The position numbers and the translations under genes are program-made. From Rhynchopus sp. YZ270_cl-10 (Eukaryota > Euglenozoa > Diplonemea > Diplonemida > Diplonemidae), in NCBI GenBank assembly GCA_964035575.1, contig OZ037898.1, positions 62,001 through 126,000 on the forward strand: a stretch of DNA of 64,000 bases. The letters are read 5' to 3'. The notes under the pieces were generated by a model. That model saw only the letters and a list, made by a program, of their open reading frames with translations. It had not been told where the DNA came from and searched no databases. Below are positions 34,556-44,794 of this stretch, one piece after another; positions within the stretch are counted from its first letter, which is position 1; every line of letters begins with the position of its first letter.

Positions 34556-35124
34556 AAAAAAAGAAAAAAACGTTCGAAAAATATTTTTAAAAAAGAGAAA
34601 ATTATTCGGCTCACAAAAGTAATTTTTTTCTGAGCCGAAAGGTTTTCCCCTTTAAAATAATAATAAAAACGGGCCAAGAAAGCCAAGGAGAGAGGGGGTT
34701 TGTGCTGATGCTCTCTCTCTCTCTCTCTCTTTCTTTGTTGCTGTGGATGACGAATCCCTAATTCGCAATCCTCCAAACTTTTTTTTTTTTTTTTGCATCT
34801 TCGTACATACCTATCGAATGCACGTTTTTCGACGTGACTGAGGTGAAGATTATTACTCTCTCTCTCTCCCTTTTGTTTTGTCTCTTTGCACGCGCAATGC
34901 TATGTTTTGTGCATCGAAACAGACAAAATAGAAGAAAAACGCTTTTTTTTTGTTCCTTTTATTGCGCACATCTTAGTAAAAATGAGCAATGAGTTATTCA
35001 GCATCCCCTTGGCAGCATAGCACGTTGGTTGGTAGAGCGAGAAAAGAAAAAGGTTTGTAAGATGGACCAAAAAGCCTCACGCGCTTTGTCGCACCTTATG
35101 GAAGGAAAAAGAATTTTCATCATA

Positions 35125-35269
35125 TCATAGATGGAACGCCCATATGGGCACCAAAAAATATGGGCGGGATATGGGCGGATATGGGCGCCTTTTTTGCCCA
35201 TATCCGCCCATATCCTGTTTTTTGGGGTGCCCATATTAGCAGCTGCCCATATGGGCGTTCCATCTATGA
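35125..35269. mobile_element. 145-bp MITE-like hairpin
   Basis: The ends TCATAGATGGAACGCCCATA and its inverted copy enclose further inverted TATGGGCGGATATGGGCG tracts, so nearly the whole element folds on itself. It encodes nothing. Confidence 0.75.
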
Positions 35270-36975
35270 CATATGCAATCAATAAATTGATAGTATATGG
35301 TGAGGGATCAACAAAAATGGTCCCATCGGGGAAAAAGAGAAGAAAAAAAGGGGGTATTTGTTCTTGGTTTCGTTGGTGTTGTTATCTCGTTTGTCCCCCT
35401 TTTTTGAATCACCCAATTAGGGTTCTGAATAATTATTTTTTCCCAGAACCTTGAGCGAAGAGAAAAAGGTTGGTTAAGAAAAAGGTTCGCTTGGACACCA
35501 AGCGAATCCTTTGGAAGAATGCGGGGATGGCCAAAACTACAAAGAAAAATAAACAAAAAAAAAAAAAAAAAATCCTCCATTCTCGTCGAACCCAAAAGCC
35601 TAGAGAGGTCATGCCCACGTAGGGAGGCACAAAGTGATGTCAATCAAAAAGGAAACAGTGTTTCTCAACACAGCACCAGACGTTTTGTTTGCTTCGACAA
35701 TCGCGCAAAAGGCCACATCCCCAAATACCTGTACTGAAGCTTGGCCACAGCGAAGGAAGTCTTCTTTATCGCACTATTCTTTATTTATTTATTGTTTTTG
35801 TTCACCGGTTTTCATGTGAATGCATAGTATCCTGGAACACACGAGAATAGAACAAAAGAAGAGTTGAAAGATGGGTATGCCTCAGCTTATAAAATATGAA
35901 GTGCGCACCATCAAGGACACAAAAGGAACACAAAAGAACAATGGGGGCGGTTAAAAAAGGACCTGATCAGTCGTGTTTTGCCCATCTTCAAAAAGAAGAA
36001 AAAAAAAAAACTATAGATGAACAAGCTTCGTGCCCGGACACCTTATAAGGAATAGAGCAACACCTTAATGCCACCGTATCGCATAAGAAGAAATATTGAA
36101 CACACATGGCACATGGTACACATCTCAACACGTTGCATTTTTTTCTTTTTTTGCTTTTGTTTTGTTTCGGGGGGAAAGGGGGTGGCTTGGGGACTGTATG
36201 TTTGTACTGTTTTTTTTTTTTTGCTTTGCCATTCTGCTATTTGCTGACTAAAGTGTGGATTCTTTATTTTTTGTCTGGCTTATCATCGCAGTCGGAATAG
36301 TCAGAAGTTTTCTGCGTTATTTTTTTTTTTTATATAGCTATTTATAAGCATTACGTAGCCTGCACGCTGAACGAATAAACAGTCATCAGAAAAAGCGTTC
36401 AAAAGGAGGGGGAAATAGAGTAAAGTTGATTACCGTGGACACCTCGAAGACAGGCACGTGAACATTTTTTTTTTTTGCTTGGTTATAGACAACGTAAAGT
36501 CGCCAGTTTTAATGAAAGTTGCTATTTTTTTTGCAGGGAAGGGGGGGGTTAGGGGAGTTCACGTAGCCGTTTTTTCTGTCACACACCCCAAAAAATCATA
36601 AAAAAATGCAAAAAAATCATTCCAAAACACAAAACCACCCCAGAAAACACATTTCTGGGACTATTCCTTACTATTTGATGCCTTTTTGGCACTTTTTGGC
36701 ACTTTTGGGAACTTTTTTTGACACTTTTTGTAGCGTTTTCACCCCATTTTCATCGTTTTCTAAGGGGGTTTGATACAGAGCGATTTATCAAAAAATTCAA
36801 TTTTTTTCAATAGTCCAAAACAAGAGGAAAAGAGGTTTTTTCCACTCAGATGTGTCCACAGAGCGATTTCTGGGGGGTTTTGGGGCCAACAGTCTATTTT
36901 TTTGTACGCCTTTGCTGAAAATTTTGAATTTTTTTTTTGCCGTAAAAACCACTTTTTTAGCCGGGAGGAGGAAGT

Positions 36976-37765
36976 GTGACATAAGTGTGACATCGGAGGG
37001 GGGCATCTCATAGCCCAGAAAAAAGCGTTTTTTTTACTTGGAAGTAGGGTTTTCTGCCTATTTGGGTGTCCCCGCATCCATTCCGAGCCGAATTCTGGCC
37101 TTCTGTGACTTTTTCGGCGGCCCTTTTGGGGTCGGCATTTGGGAATCATCCCAAGAACACCCCAAAGAACAGGTATTTTTAGGGTAAAATGAGTATTTTT
37201 TTCGAAAAAAAATATTTCTGGGGGTGCCAAAAAAGCCCCAAAACCATATTTTCCCACCCTCGGACCTCACCCCAGTATGATGGGAGTGGTTTTTGGGCTT
37301 TACAGGTACTCTTTGGAACTAAAAAGTGTGATTTGCTAAGTGTGACATAAGTGTGACATAAGTGTGACACTAAGTGTGACATAAGTGTGACATCGGAGGG
37401 GGGCATCTCATAGCCCAGAAAAAAGCGTTTTTTTAACTGGAAAGTAGGGTTTTCTGCCTATTTGGGTGTCCCCGCATCCATTCCGAGCCGAATTCTGGCC
37501 TGTGGTGACTTTTATGGTGATTTTTTTTCGGGGTTGGTATGTTGGAAACACCCCCAAAAACGGGTATTTTTAGGGTAAAATGAATGCTTTTTCCAGAAAA
37601 TTTTATTTTGGGGCCGAAAATCGGTGCCAAAAAAGCCCCAAAACCATATTTTCCCACCCTCGGACCTCACCCCAGTATGATGGGAGTGGTTTTTGGGCTT
37701 TACAGGTACTCTTTGGAACTAGAAAGTGTAATTTGCTAAGTGTGACATAAGTGTGACATAAGCGT
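36976..37765. repeat. Two tandem copies of a 0.39-kb sequence
   Basis: The blocks starting AAGTGTGACATCGGAGGG (about 36980 and 37385) are nearly identical for most of their length, including CCATTCCGAGCCGAATTCTG and CTCACCCCAGTATGATGG. The second copy differs in its middle. AAGTGTGACAT microrepeats mark the junctions. Confidence 0.85.
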
Positions 37766-38075
37766 CACATTTTTGTCACACATTTTTCGTGTTTTTTTTC
37801 AGAAAAACACGATTTTTTTAAGGAACAAAGCTTCTGTTGAGGTCGTCTGTGGTTTTAATGAGATATTTTTGTGATCGGGAGGTGGTTTTGGGCCAAATAC
37901 GACTATTTTAGTGGATTTCTTAACCTAAAACTCAAAAAAATGGGTTTGTGACACGGTTTCTTAAGGAATTCCTACTACGTGGACTCCCCTAAAGGGGGGG
38001 GTGGCGAGGGGCACGTGAAAAAAAAAAAGAAAGCTGGTAAGATGAAATGTGCGCATATATATTTAAACGTTTGTT

Positions 38076-38154
38076 AAGATCATCCAGGCCTCTCTGTGCT
38101 TGGTCACCTTTTTAAACACAGTGATGTGTGTGCGTTCGTACATTAACGAACGTC

Positions 38155-38189
<35 letters not shown>

Positions 38190-38849
38190 TTAAAAGATGA
38201 AATGTGCCGCACTGTGCACATCATCAGAGGGGGGAAAAGAAGAAGAAAGATGGTAAGATAAGCCTACGTCTCTGGGGTACATCAGTTTTTGCTTTTTTTT
38301 GAAAACTTGGTTGTATTAGTGTAGCCACCCTAGAGTGTGCTCCACTATATGCTTTTTTTTTTCTCGGGGAAGGGGATGTCAAGGGGTATGTGTGTGTGTG
38401 TGTGAAAATTTTTTTTTGCTTTTTCCCCCTCTTTCGAAAAGTCTAGCGCTTTTTTTTGTTGCACATTTTGTGACACAGGGTTCGCCTGGCATAGGGACGT
38501 GTCTCCTATGAAGTGCAAACGTGAAGTGAAGTTGATGTGCAGCCAACACCTCTTGGGACGCAGACACATGCAACAAAAAATATAAAAAAGAGAAGGAAAA
38601 AAAAAAGAGAAAAGTTTGTAAGATGAACCTAAGCCTCTCGTGCTTAGTCACCTTAAAAAAAAGAGAAGAATTGAATGAACACGCGTTCGGGGTTCAGAAC
38701 ATCTGTTTTGAAAAAAAGAAAGAAAAAATAGGTAAAGAATAAGATGCGTTTGAATCTCTCGCGATTAGTCACCTTCAAAAAAGAAAAAAATTTAAAAGAG
38801 AAAACTTTGTAAAGATGAACCTAAGCCTCACTGTTGTGCTTAGTCACCA
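38076..38849. repeat. Cluster of six family-B hairpins
   Basis: Copies lie at 38076-38110, 38194-38226, 38254-38283 (degenerate), 38620-38654, 38741-38775 and 38812-38849. The best, 38620, reads AAGATGAACCTAAGC, CTCTCGT, GCTTAGTCACCTT and folds into a 13-bp stem with one mismatch. The 38194 copy uses ATGTGC/GCACAT in place of CTAAGC/GCTTAG, so pairing is kept while the bases change. Confidence 0.75.
38293..38348. repeat. Family-A motif copy
   Basis: T-run, GAAAACTTGGTTGTATTAG, then a hairpin closed by AGTGTAG/CTCCACT. It is identical over its core to the copy at 49623-49680. Confidence 0.8.
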
Positions 38850-38940
38850 AATATAACACACACACGCACACTAAAGGGCATATAACCTGGCGATAGAGTG
38901 ACGGACTTCACCCCACAACCCGCTTTTGTGGTTTGCTTTA

Positions 38941-39000
38941 TTTTTTTGAAAACTTGGTCTGTTATTAGTACTTCTCTGGTACGGGACCAATGAAGTAAAG
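38941..39000. repeat. Family-A motif copy with a different hairpin
   Basis: The box GAAAACTTGGTCTGTTATTAG is kept in near-consensus form, but the hairpin is ACTTC..GGT/ACC..GAAGT with loop ACGG-like bases, unrelated in sequence to the other copies. Confidence 0.65.
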
Positions 39001-39017
39001 TTTTTCTTTTTTTGATA

Positions 39018-39391
39018 CAGTAAGACAACAAACATCGGTGGGGTAAAAACCCTCCTTAGAGTTTTGAAATCCCAAAATCCACCTTAGTTTTTACCCCTCC
39101 GGTGTTTTTACCCCACCTATGTTCCTACCCCACCGGTGTTTATACCAGTGGGCATGATACTTTGGGGCAACATGGAAAATATGGGGAAATGAGGTGAGAT
39201 ATTGGGGAAAAGGGTGGGACTTGCCATCAAAATTCTCATGCCCAGGGTAAAAACACCGGTGGGGTAAAAACATCGGAGGGGTAAAAACCCTCCTTAGAAT
39301 TTTGAAATTCCAAAATCCACCTTAGTTTTTACCCCTCCGATGTTTTTACCCCACCTATATTTTTACCCCACCGGTGTTTGTTGTCTTACTG
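39018..39391. mobile_element. 374-bp Tc1/mariner-type MITE with TA target duplication
   Basis: Terminal inverted repeats of about 35 bp begin CAGTAAGACAACAAACA and are flanked on each side by TA (39016-39017 and 39392-39393), the signature of Tc1/mariner insertion. Internal halves are also mutually inverted (CCTCCTTAGA..CCACCTTAGT). It has split a family-A motif: joining the two flanks at one TA gives TTTGATAAATTGTTGG, as in the intact copies at 44613 and 53044. Confidence 0.9.
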
Positions 39392-39455
39392 TAAATTGTT
39401 GGATTTAGTGTAGTTGCCTTGGTTGTGTCGCCACAGTTGTGCAATCTCCACTGTC
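39392..39455. repeat. Family-A motif copy, interrupted by the MITE
   Basis: AAATTGTTGGATTTAGTG then a GTTGCC..GTGCAATCTCCACTG hairpin. Its T-run and GATA half lie at 39005-39017 on the far side of the MITE. Confidence 0.8.
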
Positions 39456-40690
39456 AATTTTTTTTTGGAGAGATCTTGCTCATTGTGTTTGGGTTTATTT
39501 CGTTTCCCCCAACGCACCACATTGGGCAATTTTCCGCTCTTTGGAACCACTCACATTTTGCTTTTCAAACACACACACACACAACACACACTCCTCATCG
39601 GGGGGAAAACATCACGATTGTACAAACACCTCCCGACTCTGTGAAACATCGTATGTCCCACGTACAATGACAGGGGTATTTTGTTTCGGGTAGGGAAGGC
39701 GTGGGATGTGGGGGGGAGGTTGTAAGAAAAGCTTTAAAAAAAAACAAAAATTGAAAAAAGTGGGGGGGGGTGCGGAGCAGTGCGAAACAACAGCAAAAGG
39801 TCCGAGAGAACAACGTTGCGTGGAATTAGGGGAGATGGGTGGGGAAGGGAGGAGGTGGACCACTACTTGGGATGAAAACGATCGTCGAGGGAAGGGGGGG
39901 GGAGATACAATGGAGAGAGAGAGGGGGAGCCTCAGTGCAGGGGGGGGTGATGGTGGGGCGGTAATGGGAGGTGGGGGGCTTTGGGTGCTGGGCAACAACA
40001 CTACACTGAATACACACGAAACCTACGTAGCGTTCGTGTGCACGAGAGACGCAAATGGGGAGCTCTGAGGGGGAAAGGGGAACCATGCACACAACGTGCC
40101 ACCACATGGACCAGACCACATGGAGTAGTGCAAGCATGGGCATCAGGCGCGGAGCCTGATTATATTTTTGGTTTTGTTTTTTTTTTGTTCAGTTCATGAA
40201 CACTTCGTTGGGATAAGTAGAAAACACATGAGGTATGTGGAACACTATTGTTTGATTTTTCGTTAAAACTTTGCCCCCCCACCCCACCCCGTTGCCCCAT
40301 GACAATTTGCCCGACAAAATGTGGACATCATACAATTATCTGTCATTTAGTTTCAAAAAAAAAAAAATTTTAAACGTTGGCACAAAAAGCGGCATTTAAA
40401 AAACAGAAATACAAAAAAAACACATCTCCGCGTCCAGGTGGGGAGGAGCAAATGAAACAAGAGCAACACAAGGGTTTCTTTCGCTCGTTTCGCTCCACAA
40501 GGTGTGTTTTTCTTTTTCTTTTTTCCTTTTTTTCTTTTCCCGACTCTCGCTGAAGTGTCTTGCGATCTGTGAAAGCAAAACACAAAAGCGAGCGCTGTCT
40601 TCCATCTTCCTTCCTACCATCAACATGCTACACACACTAAATCGTCACGCCTGCAGCCCCTACACAACAAAGGCCTGCTGCAGAAGCTCT

Positions 40691-41767
40691 CTAGCGGCGG
40701 TTGGAGCGTCCACTGCTGGCACCCTTCTGTCCACGGTGGTAGTTTGTGTTGTAGCCGTACCCTTCAGCATGTGTGTGGTGGTGGCTGTAGTCGTTGTAGT
40801 GCGGCTCGTGGTAGTGGTGCTGGTGCTGCTGGTGCTGGTAGTAGCACTCCTCACACCCACCAGGGTAGTAGGTGTCGTGCGACGCGTAGTAGGCCTTTCC
40901 ACCCTTGCCACCCTTGCCTCCCTTCCCGCTGTGTGGGGAGCTGCTGTGGTTGTGATGGTTGTGATGGTTGTGGTGACTGTGGCTGTGGCTGTGGTGGCTG
41001 TGTGGCATTCTGTGCATCTCAACCTTCTCTGAGGACTTTCCACCCTTCCCACGGTTCGTGGGGCTCTTCTTCTCTTCAGTCTCGTTGTCGTCCTTCGCAA
41101 TAATGGCGGGGCCAGACACGTTGTGTGCAAAGTTACGTCCGTCGCTGCCCTTCTCCACGTCGTAGAAAAGTCCCTTCCCGACAACAAGCGAACATCCGCC
41201 AAGCTCGTTCCCGTGCACAAACACGTCCTCGCGTGTGTCCTCGTCCAGAATGAATCCGTAGCGGTTCTCGGCCGACCAGCGGCGCACAGTCCCCTTCCTC
41301 ACACCACGGTCGCACACACCAGGGCCGGTCACGTTCACCGCAACACCACGCCCTGTCTCGTGCACACGCTCGGGCAGGTCGTCAAAGTACACAGTCTCCC
41401 CCTTCTTCAGACGTGCACCCTCAAACGCACTGTGGTGCACGTAGTACACCTTCTCCTCGTCACCGTCCACAATGATGAACCCACACGACTTGGGTGCAAG
41501 CCACACCTTCACCGTCCCCTCCATCGCACCCCGGCAGTTCTGTGTCACACCTGGGCCCGACACGTTCACAGCAGGCTTCACGCCGTCTTCTTTCTGCGAC
41601 CTGTTGCTGTGCTGCCCAATGTCGTACGTCACACGCGCACCGACCTCCAGCTTCGACCCGTTCACGAGTGCCCCGTTGTACACAAACAGCTTCGTGCCGT
41701 CGTCGCCCAGAATGAAGCCGTAGCCCTTGTACGGCATCCACTTCTGCACCACTCCTGAGTAGGACAT
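40691..41767 (-). CDS. Triple cold-shock-domain protein with His/Gly/Tyr-rich tail, copy A
   Basis: A 358-residue protein from the ATG at 41767 (MSYSGVVQKW). Three cold-shock-like beta-barrel repeats occur at about residues 1-75 (GVVQKWMPYKGYGFILGDDG), 85-150 (GTVKVWLAPKSCGFI) and 160-225 (GTVRRWSAENRYGFI then VFVHGNEL). Each has the RNP1-like K/R-x-x-GFI strand, and each is followed by an AVNVSGPGV-like linker. The third is closest to the canonical domain. The tail has NRGKGGKSSEKVE, a His/Ser run, GKGGKGG repeats and Tyr/His-rich sequence. Such proteins bind single-stranded RNA or DNA, and a role in mRNA packaging or translation is likely but inferred. The leader AACCTACAAAGCCTCAACC and a pyrimidine-rich ACGCAG acceptor-like site just upstream are shared with copy B. 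A family-A-like motif lies about 100 bp upstream. Confidence 0.88.
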   Translation of the reverse strand: MSYSGVVQKWMPYKGYGFILGDDGTKLFVYNGALVNGSKLEVGARVTYDIGQHSNRSQKEDGVKPAVNVSGPGVTQNCRGAMEGTVKVWLAPKSCGFIIVDGDEEKVYYVHHSAFEGARLKKGETVYFDDLPERVHETGRGVAVNVTGPGVCDRGVRKGTVRRWSAENRYGFILDEDTREDVFVHGNELGGCSLVVGKGLFYDVEKGSDGRNFAHNVSGPAIIAKDDNETEEKKSPTNRGKGGKSSEKVEMHRMPHSHHSHSHSHHNHHNHHNHSSSPHSGKGGKGGKGGKAYYASHDTYYPGGCEECYYQHQQHQHHYHEPHYNDYSHHHTHAEGYGYNTNYHRGQKGASSGRSNRR

Positions 41768-41860
41768 CTTGTAGGTTGAGGCTTTGTAGGTTACCTGCGT
41801 GTGGGTGGGGTGGGGTGGGGTGGGATTGGGAGTTACACGAGGACGCAGTTACAAAACAGC

Positions 41861-41905
41861 TTTTTTTTTTTTTTTTCCGAAACTCTGTTGAATTTAGTGC
41901 TACTT
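41861..41905 (-). promoter_or_regulatory. Diverged family-A motif upstream of cold-shock gene A
   Basis: T-run, CCGAAACTCTGTTGAATTTAG then TGCTAC..TGTACA. It lies about 95-138 bp upstream of the ATG of copy A; copy B lacks it. Confidence 0.4.
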
Positions 41906-44786
41906 TTTTGTGTACAAAATCCGCTCCTCTTTCTTTGTTTTTTCTGTTCTTCTTTTCTTTTTGAACACCAGCTAGCCCTAAAGCTAAAACGCGCCACAAT
42001 CACGCAGTTCGGTGTCTCTGTTCTTTAGGCACAACCTCTCTTGGGGGTGGGGGGACGTGTTGGGGCGGTGGGGGTCACTCCTTGTTCAGATGCAGGCGGA
42101 TACTGGCTTTTCGTTTCACGCCACGGCACAGGTACTTGCAAGGAAGGGCCGTCTAGCTCCCTCCCTCGCGCCATCCCTAATGGATACCTCGGTGCTGTGC
42201 ACGGTGGACGGACCACCGTGCTCCAACATGTGCCAATTGCGGCCACAGACAGCTCAAGGCTACCATCGGTGCATCTTTTGTTGGGAGTTTTTGATAAAAC
42301 TGTTGTAGTGCAGCTGCCACAGCTGTCACTATCATTGTTTTTTTTGTTGAACATAAAAGAGAGAGAAAGAACAGTTCTAAGATGAACTTAAAGCAAAGAC
42401 ACAGTCATCTTCAAAATAAATCTTGACAGAGGAACGCCCAGTCTTTGAGCACACAAAAAAGCCTGCGACTAGCCCGGGACCTGGTCCGGTGCCTTTTTCT
42501 ACCTAATATCAGAGCCCTGATGTAGTTGGATGGCGGATGGACACTTGTTTATTTTCAAAGGAACACAAACGGTGGGACACCTCTCCTGGCCACAAGGGGG
42601 CGCAGGCTTTCATGTAGTTTTGTTTTTTTTTTAGTTTTTGATAATCAGAAAACGGTCAGCCATAACACAAATGGTCTGCGCGTTACTTTATATTATTTTT
42701 ACCGCACTGCGCGTCATCTCTTCGACCCTGAAAAGATGTTGAGGCTAAGTGATTGATAAGTCCACAATGGACCTCCAATTTTTTTTTTTCGTTTTAAAAA
42801 AAGCTAAAAAAGGGGGGTAATATACTATTTCTTTGCCTAAGAAGACCCACATCTTTCCAAAAAAAAAAAAAAATGGCGGCGAGAATAAAAGACACACACG
42901 AAACGTGGCAAACCACAGTTGGGACACCGCCAAAACAAAAAAACTTCACGCGCAATCAGCACAGCAAACAATCGGGGGGGGATAATGTCTTCTTGCTGTG
43001 ACAAAAGCCATGACCAATAAAAAAAAATACAAGTGGGGGGCTTGGTGGGCGGGAGGTTGTGGAGTTACAAATGAATGGTTTTTTTTATTTATTTTTTGGT
43101 GGCTGACCCAATTAAATAATATGGGACAAAAGTATTTTGTTGGAGGAAAAAAATGTGCAGCTTGTGGAATAACTGGCGCCCCCCTTTTTCTTTTTTTTTT
43201 TCGAAAAATTGTTGGAGTAGTGTAGTTGCCACCTGTGCAAACTCCACTGTCTTTTTTGTTGATACATGTTCTGTAGACGATTGAGGAAGAATGGGAGGTT
43301 CGAGAAAAGGAAATCGCAAAGACAGCCTCCGAACCTGCACCACCTTCGCCACACCCCCGTACAGTACTCCCAAATATGTTTGACGTCCTAAAAAAAAAAG
43401 TGGGGTTGAAATACAAAGCCTCGTGAACAGTGTACCTTCGTGCAGGACCGGCTGTACTGGGTGGACACCCAACCATGCAGTCCAAAAAAAAAGTCGCCAA
43501 ATTGCCCCAAAAATCCCCAAATCCACAAACCTTATTTGAAAGCCGAACTATTTGGGGTACTGTATGCGGATTGCAAAACAGAAACGGGGGGAGGGGGTTA
43601 AAAGGTGGCAAAAAAGAAAAAAGAAAAAGAGAATACCTGAAAAGATGAACGTGCCCACACACTCTCTGTGCACACACACATCTTTAAAAAAGAAGAACAG
43701 TTATTTCTCAGTAGGGGGGAGCGGGTAGTAACTAAAAAATGGCTTAATGCGATGCTGGTAACACTGAAAGCGGCAAAAAAAAAAAAAAATACGATAATTT
43801 TAGGACGTGCCAAGTCACCATTTTTCCAGATTTTTTTTTTCCCTTTTTTTCGAAAAAAAATAAATGAAACCGAAGGATATTGATGCAAGTCCGGCTGACC
43901 AACGTACGATGTCAGCGTCTCATCTTGTGCACAGAGTACCCTGCGGCGAGCCGCAGAAGATGTGAAAGAAACCTAGTGGCTTGCCACCCTAAGAGAACGA
44001 GGGCGGTACAAAAAAAAAAATAAATAAAAAAGCTGAGGACAGACCAAGCGAGACAAAAGCCGAGCGCACCTTTGTCCTGTTAGCTTCGGTGGCCCTTTGA
44101 TGTTTGGCGTAGGAACGCCTAAGGGTGTAATGGCAGGGGGAAGCGGTTGCGATGCATGGTATGGGGAAGAAAACGCTATTGGGGAGGTGTGCGAACGCAG
44201 ACACCAGACCCTTTTTTGAAAGGCCCTCTCCCAACCACGAGAAGGAGGTGTGGCACGTAGACATCCTCCTTCGTGGCCCACCAAAGCAACCAACAGCAAA
44301 AAACACAACGAATGGGGTAAAAAAAAAGGGCTGTAATATAAGGCTTACAAAATCAGCAGAAACAGGAGAGCAGCAGGAGATGAGATGTGGGGAGACATTA
44401 TGGTAAATACCACTTCGAAGAAGCGAAGATGGGGGGAGTGGTGTGTGGAGGTTTGTGTGTGTATGGGTGTGGAGGGGGCGGTTACTTCGTTATCCTTTTG
44501 TACTGAGTGTGCATACGAGGATGTGATCCACTATTCACTTTTTTTTTTTGTTTTTTTTCACGGGTTGCCTACGATCATAATACGATCGTACTACGATCGT
44601 AGGCAACCAGTGTTTTTTTTTTGATAAATTGTTGGAGTAGTGTAGTTGCCTCGGTTGTGTTGCCACAGTTGTGCAATCTCCACTGTTTTTTTTTTTTTTC
44701 CCGTCATTTTGTTGGGACTCAAGAGTGTGGCAGAGAAAATAGAAAAACTCTGGTCTGACACCTTTTAACTTTTTCTTTTTTTTTGA
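41906..44786. other. Intergenic region with structured motifs, no gene seen
   Basis: It holds family-B copies at 42378-42412 (weak) and 43640-43686 (AAAGATG/CATCTTT outer stem with GTGC pairs), a family-C-like hairpin near 43409-43440 (GAAATACAAAGCCTCGTG), family-A copies at 43191-43250 and 44613-44685, and a hairpin at 44565-44607 (TTGCCTACGATC..GATCGTAGGCAA). A GC-richer block at 42030-42270 shows no recognisable protein. Confidence 0.55.
44613..44685. repeat. Family-A motif copy
   Basis: T-run, GATAAATTGTTGGAGTAGTG, then a two-part hairpin with outer GTTGC/GCAAT and inner TGTG/CACA pairs. An uninterrupted version of the MITE-split copy at 39.0-39.5 kb. Confidence 0.8.
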
Positions 44787-44794
44787 AATATTGG
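44787..44794. repeat. 8-bp target-site duplication of the hAT element (left)
   Basis: AATATTGG, repeated exactly at 48166-48173. Eight bp is the hAT superfamily's characteristic duplication length. Confidence 0.95.

Larger units (their letters stand above)
30589..40690. other. 10-kb gene-free interval
   Basis: No frame in this stretch shows coding composition or a recognisable motif. It is AT-rich with long homopolymers, (GA)n at 38159-38186, (TC)n near 34711 and 34854, CACGGCCGTGA palindromes at 32150-32200 and 33670-33740, and the hairpin elements and structured motifs listed separately. A partial family-A box (GAAAACTTTGTTACC) follows the giant element at 30612. Confidence 0.6.
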
